A DNA stretch of 64,000 bases from Ilumatobacteraceae bacterium (GCA_017856375.1 JAFMFC010000002.1:26740-90739), one strand, 5' to 3'; positions 38,259-48,546 are shown, counted from the stretch's first letter. The notes: a model not told the origin generated them from the sequence alone. A program made the numbers and translations.

Positions 38259-38480
38259 TCAGCGGAACAGGTCGATGAACCGCCACCCGAGATACAACAC
38301 AAGAAGTGTGACCAACAATTTGAAGTGCCACGGGACCTTTTCATCCGCGTCAGTGAGCCCCTTCAGATCAAGATTCTTTGCCGTTACCAAACCGACACTT
38401 CGACCACAGTTTGGACACGTGCCGTCTTCCCGCACTCCCGAAGGCGCAAAATACCGCGAACACTCCTCGCACCACGGCAC
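38259..38480 (-). CDS. Small zinc-ribbon plus TM-helix protein
   Basis: WCEECSRYFAPSGVREDGTCPNCGRSVG, C-terminal FKLLVTLLVLYLGWRFIDLF. Confidence 0.7.
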   Translation of the reverse strand: MPWCEECSRYFAPSGVREDGTCPNCGRSVGLVTAKNLDLKGLTDADEKVPWHFKLLVTLLVLYLGWRFIDLFR

Positions 38481-38482
38481 GA

Positions 38483-39805
38483 CTATTCCGTCCTACGACG
38501 CACGCGCATCTTGATGGGCGTGCTCCCAAAACCGAAGCGCTCACGAAGCACTCGCTCCAGGTATCTCAAGTAGTGCTGGCTCAATTCTCTGTTCACGAAC
38601 AATGTGAATGTGGGTGGATCAGTGGCGCCCTGCAACGCATATAAAACGCGAGCGCCGGCCCCAGCCGGTTGTCGCTGCTGGGCTTCCGCAAGTACACGGT
38701 TCACATCTGTCGTGGCAACGCGTTTGCGATAGCCACTGATGCTCTCGCGAATGAGTGGCAATAATCGGTGAACCCCGCGTCCGGTCAAGGCGGAAAGTCT
38801 CACGATCGGTGAATCACCGATGAAATAGAGCTTGCGGGTCAAGTCGGCGTCAACCTGATCCTTTTGCTCATCGTCCAGCGCATCCCACTTGTTCAGTACG
38901 ACCAACAAAGGACTTCCCGACGCATCAATACGCTCCGCGAGTCTTTGGTCCTGTGCCGTGATGCCTTCTTGTGCATCGATCACGAGGAGGGCAACATCCG
39001 ATTCGTCAACAGCGCGCAGCGCACGCACGAAGGAGTAATACTCGGCAGATTCGTCCACCTTGCTTTTGCGACGCATGCCGGCCGTGTCGACGAAAACGAT
39101 CCTGCCGTCGTCAGTCTCGACAATGGTGTCGATCGCATCACGAGTGGTCCCTGGCATGTCATGTGTGATTGATCGGTCTTCGCCAACCAACCGATTGAAC
39201 AACGTGCTCTTGCCCACGTTCGGGCGGCCGACGATCGCCACCCGTGGCGCATCGTCGCGAGGTTCCGACTCGGGTATCACCTCGTCGTCGGCGGCATCAA
39301 CACGCTCAAGAATTTCATCCAGGAGGTCGCCGGATTTTCTTCCGTGGAGAGCCGAAACTGGGCTCGGCTCTCCGAACCCGAGTTGCATGAACTCCCAACT
39401 GTCTGGTTCGCGTTTGTCAGAATCAACTTTGTTCGTGATCACCATCACGGGACGCCCTGCTCGCCTCAGCCAGGCGGCAATCAATTCATCGTCATCGGTC
39501 ATTCCTACCTGCGAATCAACGACGAAGAGCACCAGGTCGGCTTCTGAAGCTGCCTGCTCGACCTGACGAGAAACCTTGTCGTCCAGAGGTGTCCCCACGG
39601 GCATCCAGCCACCCGTGTCGACGAGCAAGAACCGACGACCGGTCCACTCCACTTCGCGTTCGAAACGGTCTCTCGTGACACCGGGCTGATCCTCGACGAT
39701 CGCGACTTGTGAGCCCAAGAAGCGATTGAACAGTGTGCTCTTGCCCACGTTCGGGCGGCCGACGATGACCACTCGGGGCAGTTGTTTCACCGTCTTGAGG
39801 CTAAC
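38483..39805 (-). CDS. der: Ribosome biogenesis GTPase Der (EngA)
   Basis: Two GRPNVGKSTLFNR P-loops, NKVDSD and NKWD motifs, C-terminal KH-like region. Confidence 0.95.
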   Translation of the reverse strand, partial: VSLKTVKQLPRVVIVGRPNVGKSTLFNRFLGSQVAIVEDQPGVTRDRFEREVEWTGRRFLLVDTGGWMPVGTPLDDKVSRQVEQAASEADLVLFVVDSQVGMTDDDELIAAWLRRAGRPVMVITNKVDSDKREPDSWEFMQLGFGEPSPVSALHGRKSGDLLDEILERVDAADDEVIPESEPRDDAPRVAIVGRPNVGKSTLFNRLVGEDRSITHDMPGTTRDAIDTIVETDDGRIVFVDTAGMRRKSKVDESAEYYSFVRALRAVDESDVALLVIDAQEGITAQDQRLAERIDASGSPLLVVLNKWDALDDEQKDQVDADLTRKLYFIGDSPIVRLSALTGRGVHRLLPLIRESISGYRKRVATTDVNRVLAEAQQRQPAGAGARVLYALQGATDPPTFTLFVNRELSQHYLRYLERVLRERFGFGSTPIKMRVRRRTE

Positions 39806-39848
39806 GACACAGCACCGCCGGTCACGGCACATCTAGATTGAACACGAG

Positions 39849-40892
39849 ATGCACGCTGTTGAACAGGTTGAATCGGTTATTTTGGCGGCTCCCCGCGGCT
39901 TCTGCGCCGGCGTCGAAATGGCGATTAAGGCATTGGCATGGATGGTTCGCACTTTCGAGGCACCGGTGTACTGCTATCACGAGATCGTCCACAACAAGAT
40001 GGTCGTCGAGCGTTTTGCGCGACTCGGCGTCGTCTTCGTGGACGACATCGCCGACGTACCCTCTGGATCTCCGATCATGTTGTCAGCGCACGGCTCTGCT
40101 CCCGAAGTGGTCATGTCGGCACGTGAACGTGGGAGCTTTTTGGTCGACTCAGTCTGTCCTCTCGTTACCAAGGTGCACCACGAAGTAAAGACGAGAGCCG
40201 CCAAGGGTTACCGGGTGATCTACGTGGGTCATGAAGGCCACGAGGAAGCTGTAGGCACCATGGCAGTTGCTCCACAAGCAATTTCCCGAGTGGAATCCGT
40301 TGCTGAAGTAGACGCCCTACCTGAGTTTGCCGAGCCGGTCGCACTCCTCGCCCAAACGACACTTTCACACCGCGACTGGAGTGATGTTGCAATTCGAGTA
40401 CGGGAACGATTTCCCGAAGTCTGGACCCCTGGTCGAAGCGACCTTTGTTTTGCTACAACAAACAGACAATCGGCACTGGAAGCGATTTCTCAGGATTGTG
40501 ATGAGATTGTCGTCATTGGATCCGCCAATTCTTCGAACACGCTTGCTCTCGAGAAGTTGGCCAAGGCATCGGGCGCTAGGCGCGTCAGTCGAGTAAATAG
40601 CCCTGACGAGTTACCAAATGATGTCGCAGGAAGGGTTGGCGTCACTGCTGGTGCCTCTGCTCCAGAGGAACTGGTCGCTGCAGTAATCGCCAGACTGCAA
40701 CCGAAGAAGGAGGTTTCCGAGGTGCGCACCACCGAAGAAGATGAGTATTTCCCTCCGCCCCGCAACATTCGCCAACTACAGAACGCGATGGAACGAGCCA
40801 TTACTGCGCTCGTTGGCGGACCATCAATCCGCGAAACCTTCGACGACCGCTATCTGACCGCCAGTTCAGTACTGGAAATGCTCTCCAACTAG
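39849..40892 (+). CDS. ispH: 4-hydroxy-3-methylbut-2-enyl diphosphate reductase
   Basis: APRGFCAGVEMAI, DSVCPLVTKVH, LCFATTNRQSAL. Confidence 0.94.
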   Translation: MHAVEQVESVILAAPRGFCAGVEMAIKALAWMVRTFEAPVYCYHEIVHNKMVVERFARLGVVFVDDIADVPSGSPIMLSAHGSAPEVVMSARERGSFLVDSVCPLVTKVHHEVKTRAAKGYRVIYVGHEGHEEAVGTMAVAPQAISRVESVAEVDALPEFAEPVALLAQTTLSHRDWSDVAIRVRERFPEVWTPGRSDLCFATTNRQSALEAISQDCDEIVVIGSANSSNTLALEKLAKASGARRVSRVNSPDELPNDVAGRVGVTAGASAPEELVAAVIARLQPKKEVSEVRTTEEDEYFPPPRNIRQLQNAMERAITALVGGPSIRETFDDRYLTASSVLEMLSN

Positions 40893-42079
40893 TTGCGAGG
40901 CACCTTGCTCCACGGCACTTCCCGGTCCACGCGCACATCGCCGGGCAGACCCAGCACACGCTCGCCAAGAATGTTCTTCATGACTTCTGTGGTGCCACCC
41001 TCGATGCTGTTTGCGCGAGAACGCAGGAACGATTTGGGAACATTGTCAAACGACATCGCCGTCTTCGGACGAACCATTTCATAACTGCCGTAGAGCAAAC
41101 CTTGCGCGCCCATGAGGTCGATGCAGAACTCGTAGATGACCTTGTTGAGATTGGCGCTCTCCATCTTGCCGATCGATCCTTCAGGACCGGGAGTTCCTGC
41201 CTTGCGCAATTGCCCAGCGCGGATGTTGGTCAAGCGGAGCACCTCTGCCCGACTCCACAAGGACATCAGACGGTCACGCTTGTCGACGGTCTTCTCGTGA
41301 GCTGCAAGACCGGACCAGATCTTCATTGCATCGCGAATAGGCCCCGATCCTTTCTGCGGGATGGCGCCACCAATGGCGACACGCTCGTTCATTAGCGTCG
41401 TCAAACTCACTCGCCAACCATCGCCCGTCGCGCCGAGAGTCTCGGCAACGGGAACTCGCACGTCGGTGAAGTACACCTCATTGAATTCGGCCTCGCCTGT
41501 CATTTGGCGAAGTGGTCGGACTTCGACTCCTGGCGCCTTCATGTCGACGACCATGGCGGTGAGACCCGCGTGCTTGGGCAGATCTGGATTCGTTCGCACG
41601 ACCAACAGTCCCCAGCGGGAGAGGTGTGCCAAGGTCGTCCACACCTTCTGTCCATTCACCACCCACTCTTCGCCATCTTGCACACCACGGGCTGACAAAC
41701 CGGCGAAGTCCGACCCCGAGCCCGGTTCCGAGAACAGCTGACACCACACTTCCTCGCCGGTGAAAAGTGGACGCAGGTAGCGCTGTTTTTGCTCGGATGA
41801 ACCCCATTCCACGACGGTTGGTCCGCACATGCCGTAACCAATTGGATTACGTGCGTAAGAATTCGGTCCTCCCTGACGCTGGATCTGTTCGTTAATCACC
41901 TTTTGATGACGAGGAGAAAAACCCAGTCCACCCAAACCCTCGGGAAAGTGCACCCAAGCGAGACCAGCATCGTACTGCGCGCCAAGAAATTGCACGGGGT
42001 CCGTTGACTTGGCGGGAAAACGATTGAGCAATTCATTGAGCCGTCGCTCGACTTCTTTCAGCTGATCTTCCATGCCCAC
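40889..42079 (-). CDS. Acyl-CoA dehydrogenase
   Basis: LFSEPGSGSDFAGLSARGVQDGEEWVVNGQKVWTTLA, FLRSRANSIEGGTTEVMKNILGERVLGLP. Confidence 0.92.
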   Translation of the reverse strand: MGMEDQLKEVERRLNELLNRFPAKSTDPVQFLGAQYDAGLAWVHFPEGLGGLGFSPRHQKVINEQIQRQGGPNSYARNPIGYGMCGPTVVEWGSSEQKQRYLRPLFTGEEVWCQLFSEPGSGSDFAGLSARGVQDGEEWVVNGQKVWTTLAHLSRWGLLVVRTNPDLPKHAGLTAMVVDMKAPGVEVRPLRQMTGEAEFNEVYFTDVRVPVAETLGATGDGWRVSLTTLMNERVAIGGAIPQKGSGPIRDAMKIWSGLAAHEKTVDKRDRLMSLWSRAEVLRLTNIRAGQLRKAGTPGPEGSIGKMESANLNKVIYEFCIDLMGAQGLLYGSYEMVRPKTAMSFDNVPKSFLRSRANSIEGGTTEVMKNILGERVLGLPGDVRVDREVPWSKVPRN

Positions 42080-42083
42080 GAAG

Positions 42084-42761
42084 TTAGTTGGTCTCGCGCA
42101 TCAATCTCGCAAATTCGCCCCGCTCGGCAACTTCCACACCTGGGAATAAAGCACGAAGCGCCATCACCTTGCGCAATTGGGTCACATCCGATTTGCGACG
42201 ATAGATCGACTTCAGATTGTTCAGCATCCGAAAAATCTGCTGCGCAGTGCCTATCGGAGCGAGAAAGTCGGGGGTCCAATCGCCGAGTCCAGTGAGCCGT
42301 TGATACAGCGAACGACACCCGCCTTCATCGAGCTCGATGCCCCCATGAAACACGTCGAAGAATGTGTCGGGGTTCGCCCCATCCTGCAGCAGAACATGTC
42401 CGGGCATCCCGATCACGTTCAGCGAGAAACCACTTTGCAATGCGACTTCCGATCCAATCACCGCCAAAGTCAGGGGTATTCCCCTTCGACGCTCAATAAC
42501 CAGATGAATGAAGCTGTTGCTCGGGTCGTCGTACGATTCGGAGTCACCCCGCAGAGACATCGAACTCTGGGGCGAAAACAGAAAATTAACCATGGCCGAA
42601 GGCGACTGCCCATCGGCGAGTCGACTTACCGCGGAAATCGCACGGGCCCCCTCCCCCCGCTCAGCACCAAGCACGAGCCTCGCCACGAGATCAAACGCCT
42701 CGATCCTGTCCCACGGCCTTGCCCCCTCGACAAATTCACGCATGAGCCGAAGTTCTTCCAC
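42084..42761 (-). CDS. SirB1-like (transglutaminase-like/TPR) family protein
   Basis: FIHLVIERRRGIPLTLAVIGSEVALQSGFSLNVIGMPGHVLLQDG. Confidence 0.8.
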   Translation of the reverse strand: MEELRLMREFVEGARPWDRIEAFDLVARLVLGAERGEGARAISAVSRLADGQSPSAMVNFLFSPQSSMSLRGDSESYDDPSNSFIHLVIERRRGIPLTLAVIGSEVALQSGFSLNVIGMPGHVLLQDGANPDTFFDVFHGGIELDEGGCRSLYQRLTGLGDWTPDFLAPIGTAQQIFRMLNNLKSIYRRKSDVTQLRKVMALRALFPGVEVAERGEFARLMRETN

Positions 42762-42821
42762 CGCCTAAGCGTAAATGGCAACGAGTGGCAGGTGACTAGT
42801 TGGGGCTTGTACCGTTTGGCT

Positions 42822-44375
42822 ATGTACCCCGGCCACATAGCCGAGACCACGCCCAACAAAGTCGCGGTGATGATGAGCGACGGCCGGGGTGTTTACACCT
42901 ACGCCGAGCTTGATCGGGCAGCAAATCGCGTTTCCCAAATGTTGCGATCAGCCGGTCTTGAGGTTGGGGACAATGTCGCAATCTGCATGGAAAACCACCC
43001 TCGATTCTTCGAGCTGATTTGGGGTTGCCACTATGCGGGTCTTGTCTACACCGCGTGCTCAAGTCGACTGACATCCGACGAGCTCGCTTACATCATCAAC
43101 GACTGCGGCGCGAAGGCGTTTATAACTACTCGCCATCTTGCAGATCAAGCGGCAGCAGTATCTGCACAGATTCACAATGTGAACATACGCCTCATGGTCG
43201 ACGAGGCAATCGACGGCTACGACTCCTTCGAAGATTCCATCACTGGTCATAGCGACGAGCCCCTCGCGGATCGAATCGACGGCGCCGACATGCTGTATTC
43301 AAGTGGAACCACAGGCCGCCCCAAAGGCGTCAGTCTGGGCACTCCTTCCAACCCTCTCGGCACGCCGACGGCCCTGTCGATGTTGGGTCAGTTTCTGCTC
43401 GGCATGACGAACGAAACCGTCTACCTGTCGCCCGCACCCCTCTACCACGCTGCACCTCTGCGCTGGAACATGACGATTCATCGACTTGGTGGAACATCCG
43501 TGATCATGGAGCATTTTGATCCCCTTGAGTTCCTGGGCGCAGTACAAAAGCATCGCATCACCCATACACAGACGGTGCCCACCATGTTTGTCCGCATGCT
43601 CAAACTTCCCGAGACGGACCGACAACGCTTCGATCTCTCGAGTTTGCAGTGCGTTTTTCATGCTGCTGCTCCTTGCCCGAAGGACGTCAAACTGCAGATG
43701 ATCGATTGGATGGGTCCAATCGTTCATGAGTACTACGCAGGTAGCGAAGGCAACGGATTCGTGTACTGCAATAGCGAACAGTGGTTGGCACACCAGGGCA
43801 CCGTTGGGCAGGCTCTCAACTCGACCATCCACATCCTTGATGATGACGGCAACGAAGTATCACCCGGCGAGATCGGAACGGTGTATTTCGAATCGTCGTC
43901 GAACTTCTCGTATCACAATGACGAAGAGAAGACGAAGGCATCCCGAGACCCACTCGGTCGAGGATGGACGACTCTGGGCGACATCGGCTACGTAGACGCG
44001 GACAATTTCTTGTACCTCACGGATCGGAAGGCGTTCATGATCATCGCCGGCGGCGTGAACATCTATCCCCAGGAGTCAGAGAACGTGCTGATAAACCACC
44101 CGCGAGTCGTCGATGTCGCCGTCTTCGGGATCCCCCACCCCGAATTCGGCGAACAAGTTAAGGCCGTTGTCCAGCCCTCGGTGATGCCCCAGACCGATCA
44201 CGAGCGCGCAGCCCTGGAGAAGGAACTCATCGAGTTCTGTCGCGCTTCACTCGCCGATTACAAGTGTCCGCGAAGCGTGGACTTCCGGCCTGAGCTACCA
44301 CGCCATCCCACTGGCAAGCTCTACAAGCGGTTGCTCAAAGACGAGTACTGGACGGGACTGGGCCGCTCCATTTAG
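42822..44375 (+). CDS. AMP-dependent acyl-CoA synthetase/ligase
   Basis: LYSSGTTGRPKGVSLG, YYAGSEGNGFVYCNSEQWLAHQGTVGQAL, GDIGYVDADNFLYLTDRKAFMIIAGGVNIYPQE. Confidence 0.92.
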   Translation: MYPGHIAETTPNKVAVMMSDGRGVYTYAELDRAANRVSQMLRSAGLEVGDNVAICMENHPRFFELIWGCHYAGLVYTACSSRLTSDELAYIINDCGAKAFITTRHLADQAAAVSAQIHNVNIRLMVDEAIDGYDSFEDSITGHSDEPLADRIDGADMLYSSGTTGRPKGVSLGTPSNPLGTPTALSMLGQFLLGMTNETVYLSPAPLYHAAPLRWNMTIHRLGGTSVIMEHFDPLEFLGAVQKHRITHTQTVPTMFVRMLKLPETDRQRFDLSSLQCVFHAAAPCPKDVKLQMIDWMGPIVHEYYAGSEGNGFVYCNSEQWLAHQGTVGQALNSTIHILDDDGNEVSPGEIGTVYFESSSNFSYHNDEEKTKASRDPLGRGWTTLGDIGYVDADNFLYLTDRKAFMIIAGGVNIYPQESENVLINHPRVVDVAVFGIPHPEFGEQVKAVVQPSVMPQTDHERAALEKELIEFCRASLADYKCPRSVDFRPELPRHPTGKLYKRLLKDEYWTGLGRSI

Positions 44376-44382
44376 CCCCCTC

Positions 44383-45132
44383 GTGCATCCCTATCTCGAC
44401 TTCCCAGGGCCACTTGCCTTCGCCCACCGCGGCGGCGCAGGAGTGCATCCCGAAAACACGATGTCGGCGTTCGCCCATGCTGTGGGATTGGGTTATCGGT
44501 ACCTCGAAACGGACGTGCACGCGACGAAAGACGGCGTCTTGCTGGCTTTCCACGACGAAGACTTGCTGCGAACCTGCGGTGTTGACGTCAAAATCGGCGA
44601 CATCACCTTCGCAGAATCGCAACAGATCAAGGTTCATGACTCCGAGCACATCCCCACATTGAGAGAGCTTCTGGAAACATGGCCGGAAATCCGACTGAAC
44701 ATCGACTGCAAGGCCGACTCTGCTCTCGAACCCCTCGTTCATGTGCTCGGCCATGCCCAAGTTCGACAGCGCACCTGCATCGGATCATTCAGCGATCGTC
44801 GCCTTCGACATCTTCGAACGCTTTTCGGCGAGGATCTGTGCACGAGCATGGGCCCACGCGAAGTTGCCCAAACGAGACTCGCTTCGTACGTACCGCGGAC
44901 ACCATTTTCGACATCGGCACATGCGGCCCAGGTTCCCCCGAATCAGGGGCCCATTCCACTTGTTGACCGACGTTTCGTCGACTTCTGTCATCAACGAAAC
45001 ATCCATGTTCATGTTTGGACGATCGATGATCCGTCAACCATGCATGACCTTCTTGATTTGGGAGTCGACGGCATCATGACCGATCAGCCCGAGACACTTC
45101 GCGGCGTGTTACAAGAGCGTGGCGCTTGGTGA
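44383..45132 (+). CDS. Glycerophosphodiester phosphodiesterase family protein
   Basis: LAFAHRGGAGVHPENTMSAFAHAVGLGYRYLETDVHATKDGVLLAFHDEDLLRTCG. Confidence 0.9.
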   Translation: MHPYLDFPGPLAFAHRGGAGVHPENTMSAFAHAVGLGYRYLETDVHATKDGVLLAFHDEDLLRTCGVDVKIGDITFAESQQIKVHDSEHIPTLRELLETWPEIRLNIDCKADSALEPLVHVLGHAQVRQRTCIGSFSDRRLRHLRTLFGEDLCTSMGPREVAQTRLASYVPRTPFSTSAHAAQVPPNQGPIPLVDRRFVDFCHQRNIHVHVWTIDDPSTMHDLLDLGVDGIMTDQPETLRGVLQERGAW

Positions 45133-45854
45133 GCCAGGCCCTGAACCTGAAAGGCGTCAGTAAAGGCTGGCCAAGTGGAGAGACAGCTCTCCAGGATGTT
45201 GACCTTGCGTTGGCATCGGGTGAATTCGTTTCGATCGTTGGACCGAGCGGCTGCGGTAAATCGACTTTGCTGCGAATCGTCGCTGGGCTCGATACGCCTA
45301 CGTCGGGCGAAGTCTCAGTGAAAGCACAGACGACCGAGTTCGTGTTTCAGGATCCCACACTCCTGCCTTGGCTGACGGTGCTGGAGAACGTCTCATTACC
45401 TCTCGTATTGGCCGGAGAACGAAACGACGACGTGGCACGTTCTTCGCTCAGTGAAGTTGGATTGGCCGCAGACATCGACAAACTGCCCAGAGAACTCTCG
45501 GGCGGTATGAAAATGCGTACATCTGTCGCCCGTGCGTTGGTCACCAAACCAGACCTGTTTCTCCTCGACGAGCCATTTTCCGCAGTCGACGAACTACGCC
45601 GAGAAGATCTCAATCGCATGCTCTTGTCACTGCATGATCAACGTCGCTTCGCCTGCTTACTCGTCACCCATTCCGTCAATGAGGCCGTTCTTCTGGGCGA
45701 CCGTGTTCTGTTGATGTCGAATAACCCCGGTCGAATGGCAGCCGAGGTTCACATTCCCATCCCGCGTTCCGAGCGTTTTGAGCGACGCTTTGATCAGGAT
45801 TTCGTTTCTCTCACTCGAGCGGTAGCAATGGCGCTGCGAGGCTCATCATTATGA
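45126..45854 (+). CDS. ABC transporter ATP-binding protein (NitT/TauT type)
   Basis: GPSGCGKSTLLRIVAGLDTPTSGEV, LSGGMKMRTSVARALVTKPDLFLLDEPFSAVD. Confidence 0.93.
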   Translation: MVSQALNLKGVSKGWPSGETALQDVDLALASGEFVSIVGPSGCGKSTLLRIVAGLDTPTSGEVSVKAQTTEFVFQDPTLLPWLTVLENVSLPLVLAGERNDDVARSSLSEVGLAADIDKLPRELSGGMKMRTSVARALVTKPDLFLLDEPFSAVDELRREDLNRMLLSLHDQRRFACLLVTHSVNEAVLLGDRVLLMSNNPGRMAAEVHIPIPRSERFERRFDQDFVSLTRAVAMALRGSSL

Positions 45855-46642
45855 GCCGAAAAGGGTTCGCTCCCATCGCCCTCGTGGGCGCCATGTTTAT
45901 TGCTTCTTGGTACGCATTGGCCTACCTGCTTCCCAATAACTTCGCCACGGCCACCAACAAGCCGCTGATCATCCCTCCCCCTCACCGACTCTTCGAAGAC
46001 ATGAATTTGATCTTGTGGTCCCGTCTCGGACGAGCGGTCACGATCACCGCGCTCACGAGTATCACTGGCCTCCTGATTTCGATGGTTCTTGGCGTGCTGC
46101 TGGGGATCCTGATGCATCGAAGGCGATGGGTGGAGCATGCGTTCTGGCCTTACCTGATTGCGCTTCAGGTAACCCCGATTATCGCCCTCGTACCACTGAT
46201 CATCCGCATCGTCGGTTCAAACTTCGCCTCACGGGCACTCGTCACCGTGATCATTACCTTCTTCCCGATCGTCTCCAATACCTTGTTTGGCTTCAGACAG
46301 ATAGATCGAAGGCTGCATGACTATTTCACCCTGCATCGTGCCAGCAAGACCCAGCGTCTTCTTCGGCTGGAACTTCCCGCCGCCTCCCCCGCAATGTTTG
46401 CCGGATTCCGGGTCTCCGCGGGGCTCGCGGTCATCGGAGCAATTGTCGGCGACTTCTTTTTCACTCGCGGAGACCCCGGTCTAGGCAAGTTGATCAGTCT
46501 GTTCTTCCTCAACAATCAGGCAGGGCCGATGTTCATCACCGCGATCACCGCGTCCCTGCTTGGTTTCATCCTCTTTGTTACATTCGGAGTACTCAATTCA
46601 TTGGCTGTTGGGTGGTGGCAGGAGGGTTCCTCTCAATCCTGA
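45851..46642 (+). CDS. ABC transporter permease (NitT/TauT type)
   Basis: Multiple TM segments; LPAASPAMFAGFRVSAGLAVIGAIVGDFFFTRGDPGLGKLI. Confidence 0.9.
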   Translation: MSRKGFAPIALVGAMFIASWYALAYLLPNNFATATNKPLIIPPPHRLFEDMNLILWSRLGRAVTITALTSITGLLISMVLGVLLGILMHRRRWVEHAFWPYLIALQVTPIIALVPLIIRIVGSNFASRALVTVIITFFPIVSNTLFGFRQIDRRLHDYFTLHRASKTQRLLRLELPAASPAMFAGFRVSAGLAVIGAIVGDFFFTRGDPGLGKLISLFFLNNQAGPMFITAITASLLGFILFVTFGVLNSLAVGWWQEGSSQS

Positions 46643-46662
46643 CGGCCCGTTGAAAGGAAACA

Positions 46663-47787
46663 ATGAAGACTCGTCTCGCGCTGGTGGCTTTGCTTGCTCT
46701 CTCTGCTTGTGGCGGTGATGAAGCAGCGACACAATCGACATCCGTCAGCAATTCTGACGCTGCTTCACTTGCCGAAGTGTGCCCAGGCACGATCGTCTTC
46801 CAAACCGATTGGTTTCCCCAAGCAGAACACGGCGGACTCTACGAGTTGGTCGGTGATGACTATGCCGTCTCGAAGGATCTCGGCGTCACATCCGGAACAA
46901 TGGTGCTGAGCGGAGAAGACCTCGGTGTCAGCGTCGAGATTCGCGCTGGTGGTCCGTTCATTCAGTCTCCGGTGGTGACGCAGATGTATCAGGATGATGC
47001 AATCACCATGGGCTACGTGGGCAACGATGTGGCCGTCGCTCGCTATGCCGATGCGCCAACCGTCGCTGTGTTCAACGCCTTGAATGTCAATCCACAGGTA
47101 GTTCTCTGGGACAAGGCTCGTCACCCCGAAGCAAAAACCCTTGAAGATGTGGTGCCAAATGTGGATGCGGTCTACGTGTTCGGTGAACCGTCGTGGGTGA
47201 AGTACCTCGTCGGTCAAGGAAAACTCGACCCCAACAAGGTCGACTCGAGCTACCAAGGCAACTTGATTCTCGCCACGGAAAACGTTGCTCACCAGGGTTT
47301 CTTGACTTCGGAGCCGTTTTCGTACCGCAACCTGGAGAGTGGTCCAATCGAGACGGGAAGCGTTCTCATCCACGACCTTGGCTGGACCAGCTATCCGCAG
47401 AACTTGGCTGTTCGCAAAGATCGACTAGAGGAACTTTCCCCGTGTTTGGAGCGACTCGTGCCCGTCCTTCAGCAAGCTCAGTTGAATTACTTGGCGGCGC
47501 CGGAGCGAGCCAACGCGATCATCGTTGATGCGGTGGCGACATTCGATAGTTACTGGCAACAGTCGGTCGAATCCACGGCCTATTCGGCTTCGACACAACT
47601 TTCCGCAGGAATAATCGGAAACGGAGACAGCGCAACTTTCGGAGACCTCGAAGAGGCTCGGGTAAACGACTTCATTGCCAAGGTCACCCCGATCCTTCGT
47701 GATTCAGGAATCGAAGTTCCTGATGTGACCGCAGCTGACATCGTCGACAACTCGTTTCTCGATCCCGAAATCAGTTTCGGAAACTGA
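46663..47787 (+). CDS. ABC transporter substrate-binding lipoprotein (NMT1/ThiY-like)
   Basis: Lipobox LALSAC; TDWFPQAEHGGLYELVGDDYAVSKDLGV. Confidence 0.85.
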   Translation: MKTRLALVALLALSACGGDEAATQSTSVSNSDAASLAEVCPGTIVFQTDWFPQAEHGGLYELVGDDYAVSKDLGVTSGTMVLSGEDLGVSVEIRAGGPFIQSPVVTQMYQDDAITMGYVGNDVAVARYADAPTVAVFNALNVNPQVVLWDKARHPEAKTLEDVVPNVDAVYVFGEPSWVKYLVGQGKLDPNKVDSSYQGNLILATENVAHQGFLTSEPFSYRNLESGPIETGSVLIHDLGWTSYPQNLAVRKDRLEELSPCLERLVPVLQQAQLNYLAAPERANAIIVDAVATFDSYWQQSVESTAYSASTQLSAGIIGNGDSATFGDLEEARVNDFIAKVTPILRDSGIEVPDVTAADIVDNSFLDPEISFGN

Positions 47788-47790
47788 CGA

Positions 47791-48288
47791 TCAGGCGTCC
47801 CGCACGCTCCATTTGCGCTTAGCCACTGGCTCCTGGTCGCTCCAGGGGAAGTTGATCCATTTGTCTGTGTGACGCCACACGTAATCGCACTTGACAATGG
47901 ATTGGGATTTCTCGTACAACACGGCCAATCGCGAATCAGCCAGCTGTCCCTTACAGAACTCCAAGACGTGATTCAGGGTGTGACCAGTATCGGCCACATC
48001 ATCGACAATCAGCACTTTGGAGTCCTTGAGATCGACGAGACTCGGCACAGGCGGAAGGATCATTGGCACGGCTAGGCGCTCGTTCACGCCCGTGTAGAAC
48101 TCGACATTCATCGTGTAGGTGTTCTTGACCGACAGCGCGTAGCCCAGCGCTCCGGCAGTCAGGAGTCCTCCACGCGCGATTGCCAGGATGATGTCTGGTT
48201 CGTATCCGCTTTCCGCTACCTGAATCGCCAGTTCCCTACTGGCCGACCCGAATGACTCCCACGTCATGATTTCGCGATCTTCGGACAC
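47791..48288 (-). CDS. Phosphoribosyltransferase family protein
   Basis: ILAIARGGLLTAGALGYAL, VLIVDDVADTGHTLNHVLEF. Confidence 0.85.
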   Translation of the reverse strand: MSEDREIMTWESFGSASRELAIQVAESGYEPDIILAIARGGLLTAGALGYALSVKNTYTMNVEFYTGVNERLAVPMILPPVPSLVDLKDSKVLIVDDVADTGHTLNHVLEFCKGQLADSRLAVLYEKSQSIVKCDYVWRHTDKWINFPWSDQEPVAKRKWSVRDA

Positions 48289-48348
48289 TTTTTCTCCTTC
48301 GTTCTTGGCAGCGAATCTAGTTGATTCCCAACGAGACGCGTCGTCAGA

Positions 48349-48546
48349 TCAATACGGACAGTGCCGACATCCACTCTCGCAGCAATAGGCGCGAGTACGC
48401 AATGCCTCGGCAGTCATCACCGAAAGTCCGCTCACGGGATCGCGATAGCACGGAAGCCCCTTCGCGCATGCCTCAGCATGACGCTTGGAAGCTTCTTTGA
48501 AGGAGGGGTGCGACTCGGAAAAGTTCCTACCCAGGCCAAGATTCAT
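48349..48546 (-). CDS. DUF5522-like small Cys-containing protein
   Basis: GLPCYRDPVSGLSVMTAEALRTRAYCCESGCRHCPY. Confidence 0.75.
   Translation of the reverse strand: MNLGLGRNFSESHPSFKEASKRHAEACAKGLPCYRDPVSGLSVMTAEALRTRAYCCESGCRHCPY

Noticed and set aside
39190-39770. Near-identical ~40-bp direct repeat (cgattgaaca..gtgctcttgcccacgttcgggcggccgacgat) in two copies
   Set aside because: Encodes the two GRPNVGKSTLFNR P-loops of Der; explained by the tandem GTPase domains, not a mobile repeat.
40887-40893. Overlapping stop codons (CTAG) of convergent ispH and acyl-CoA dehydrogenase genes
   Set aside because: A compact-genome coincidence; common and not functionally suggestive.
42177-44375. 732-aa ORF-track call for the acyl-CoA synthetase
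   Set aside because: The N-terminal ~215 residues are antisense to the SirB1-like gene. The conserved protein begins near MYPGHIAETTPNK (42822).
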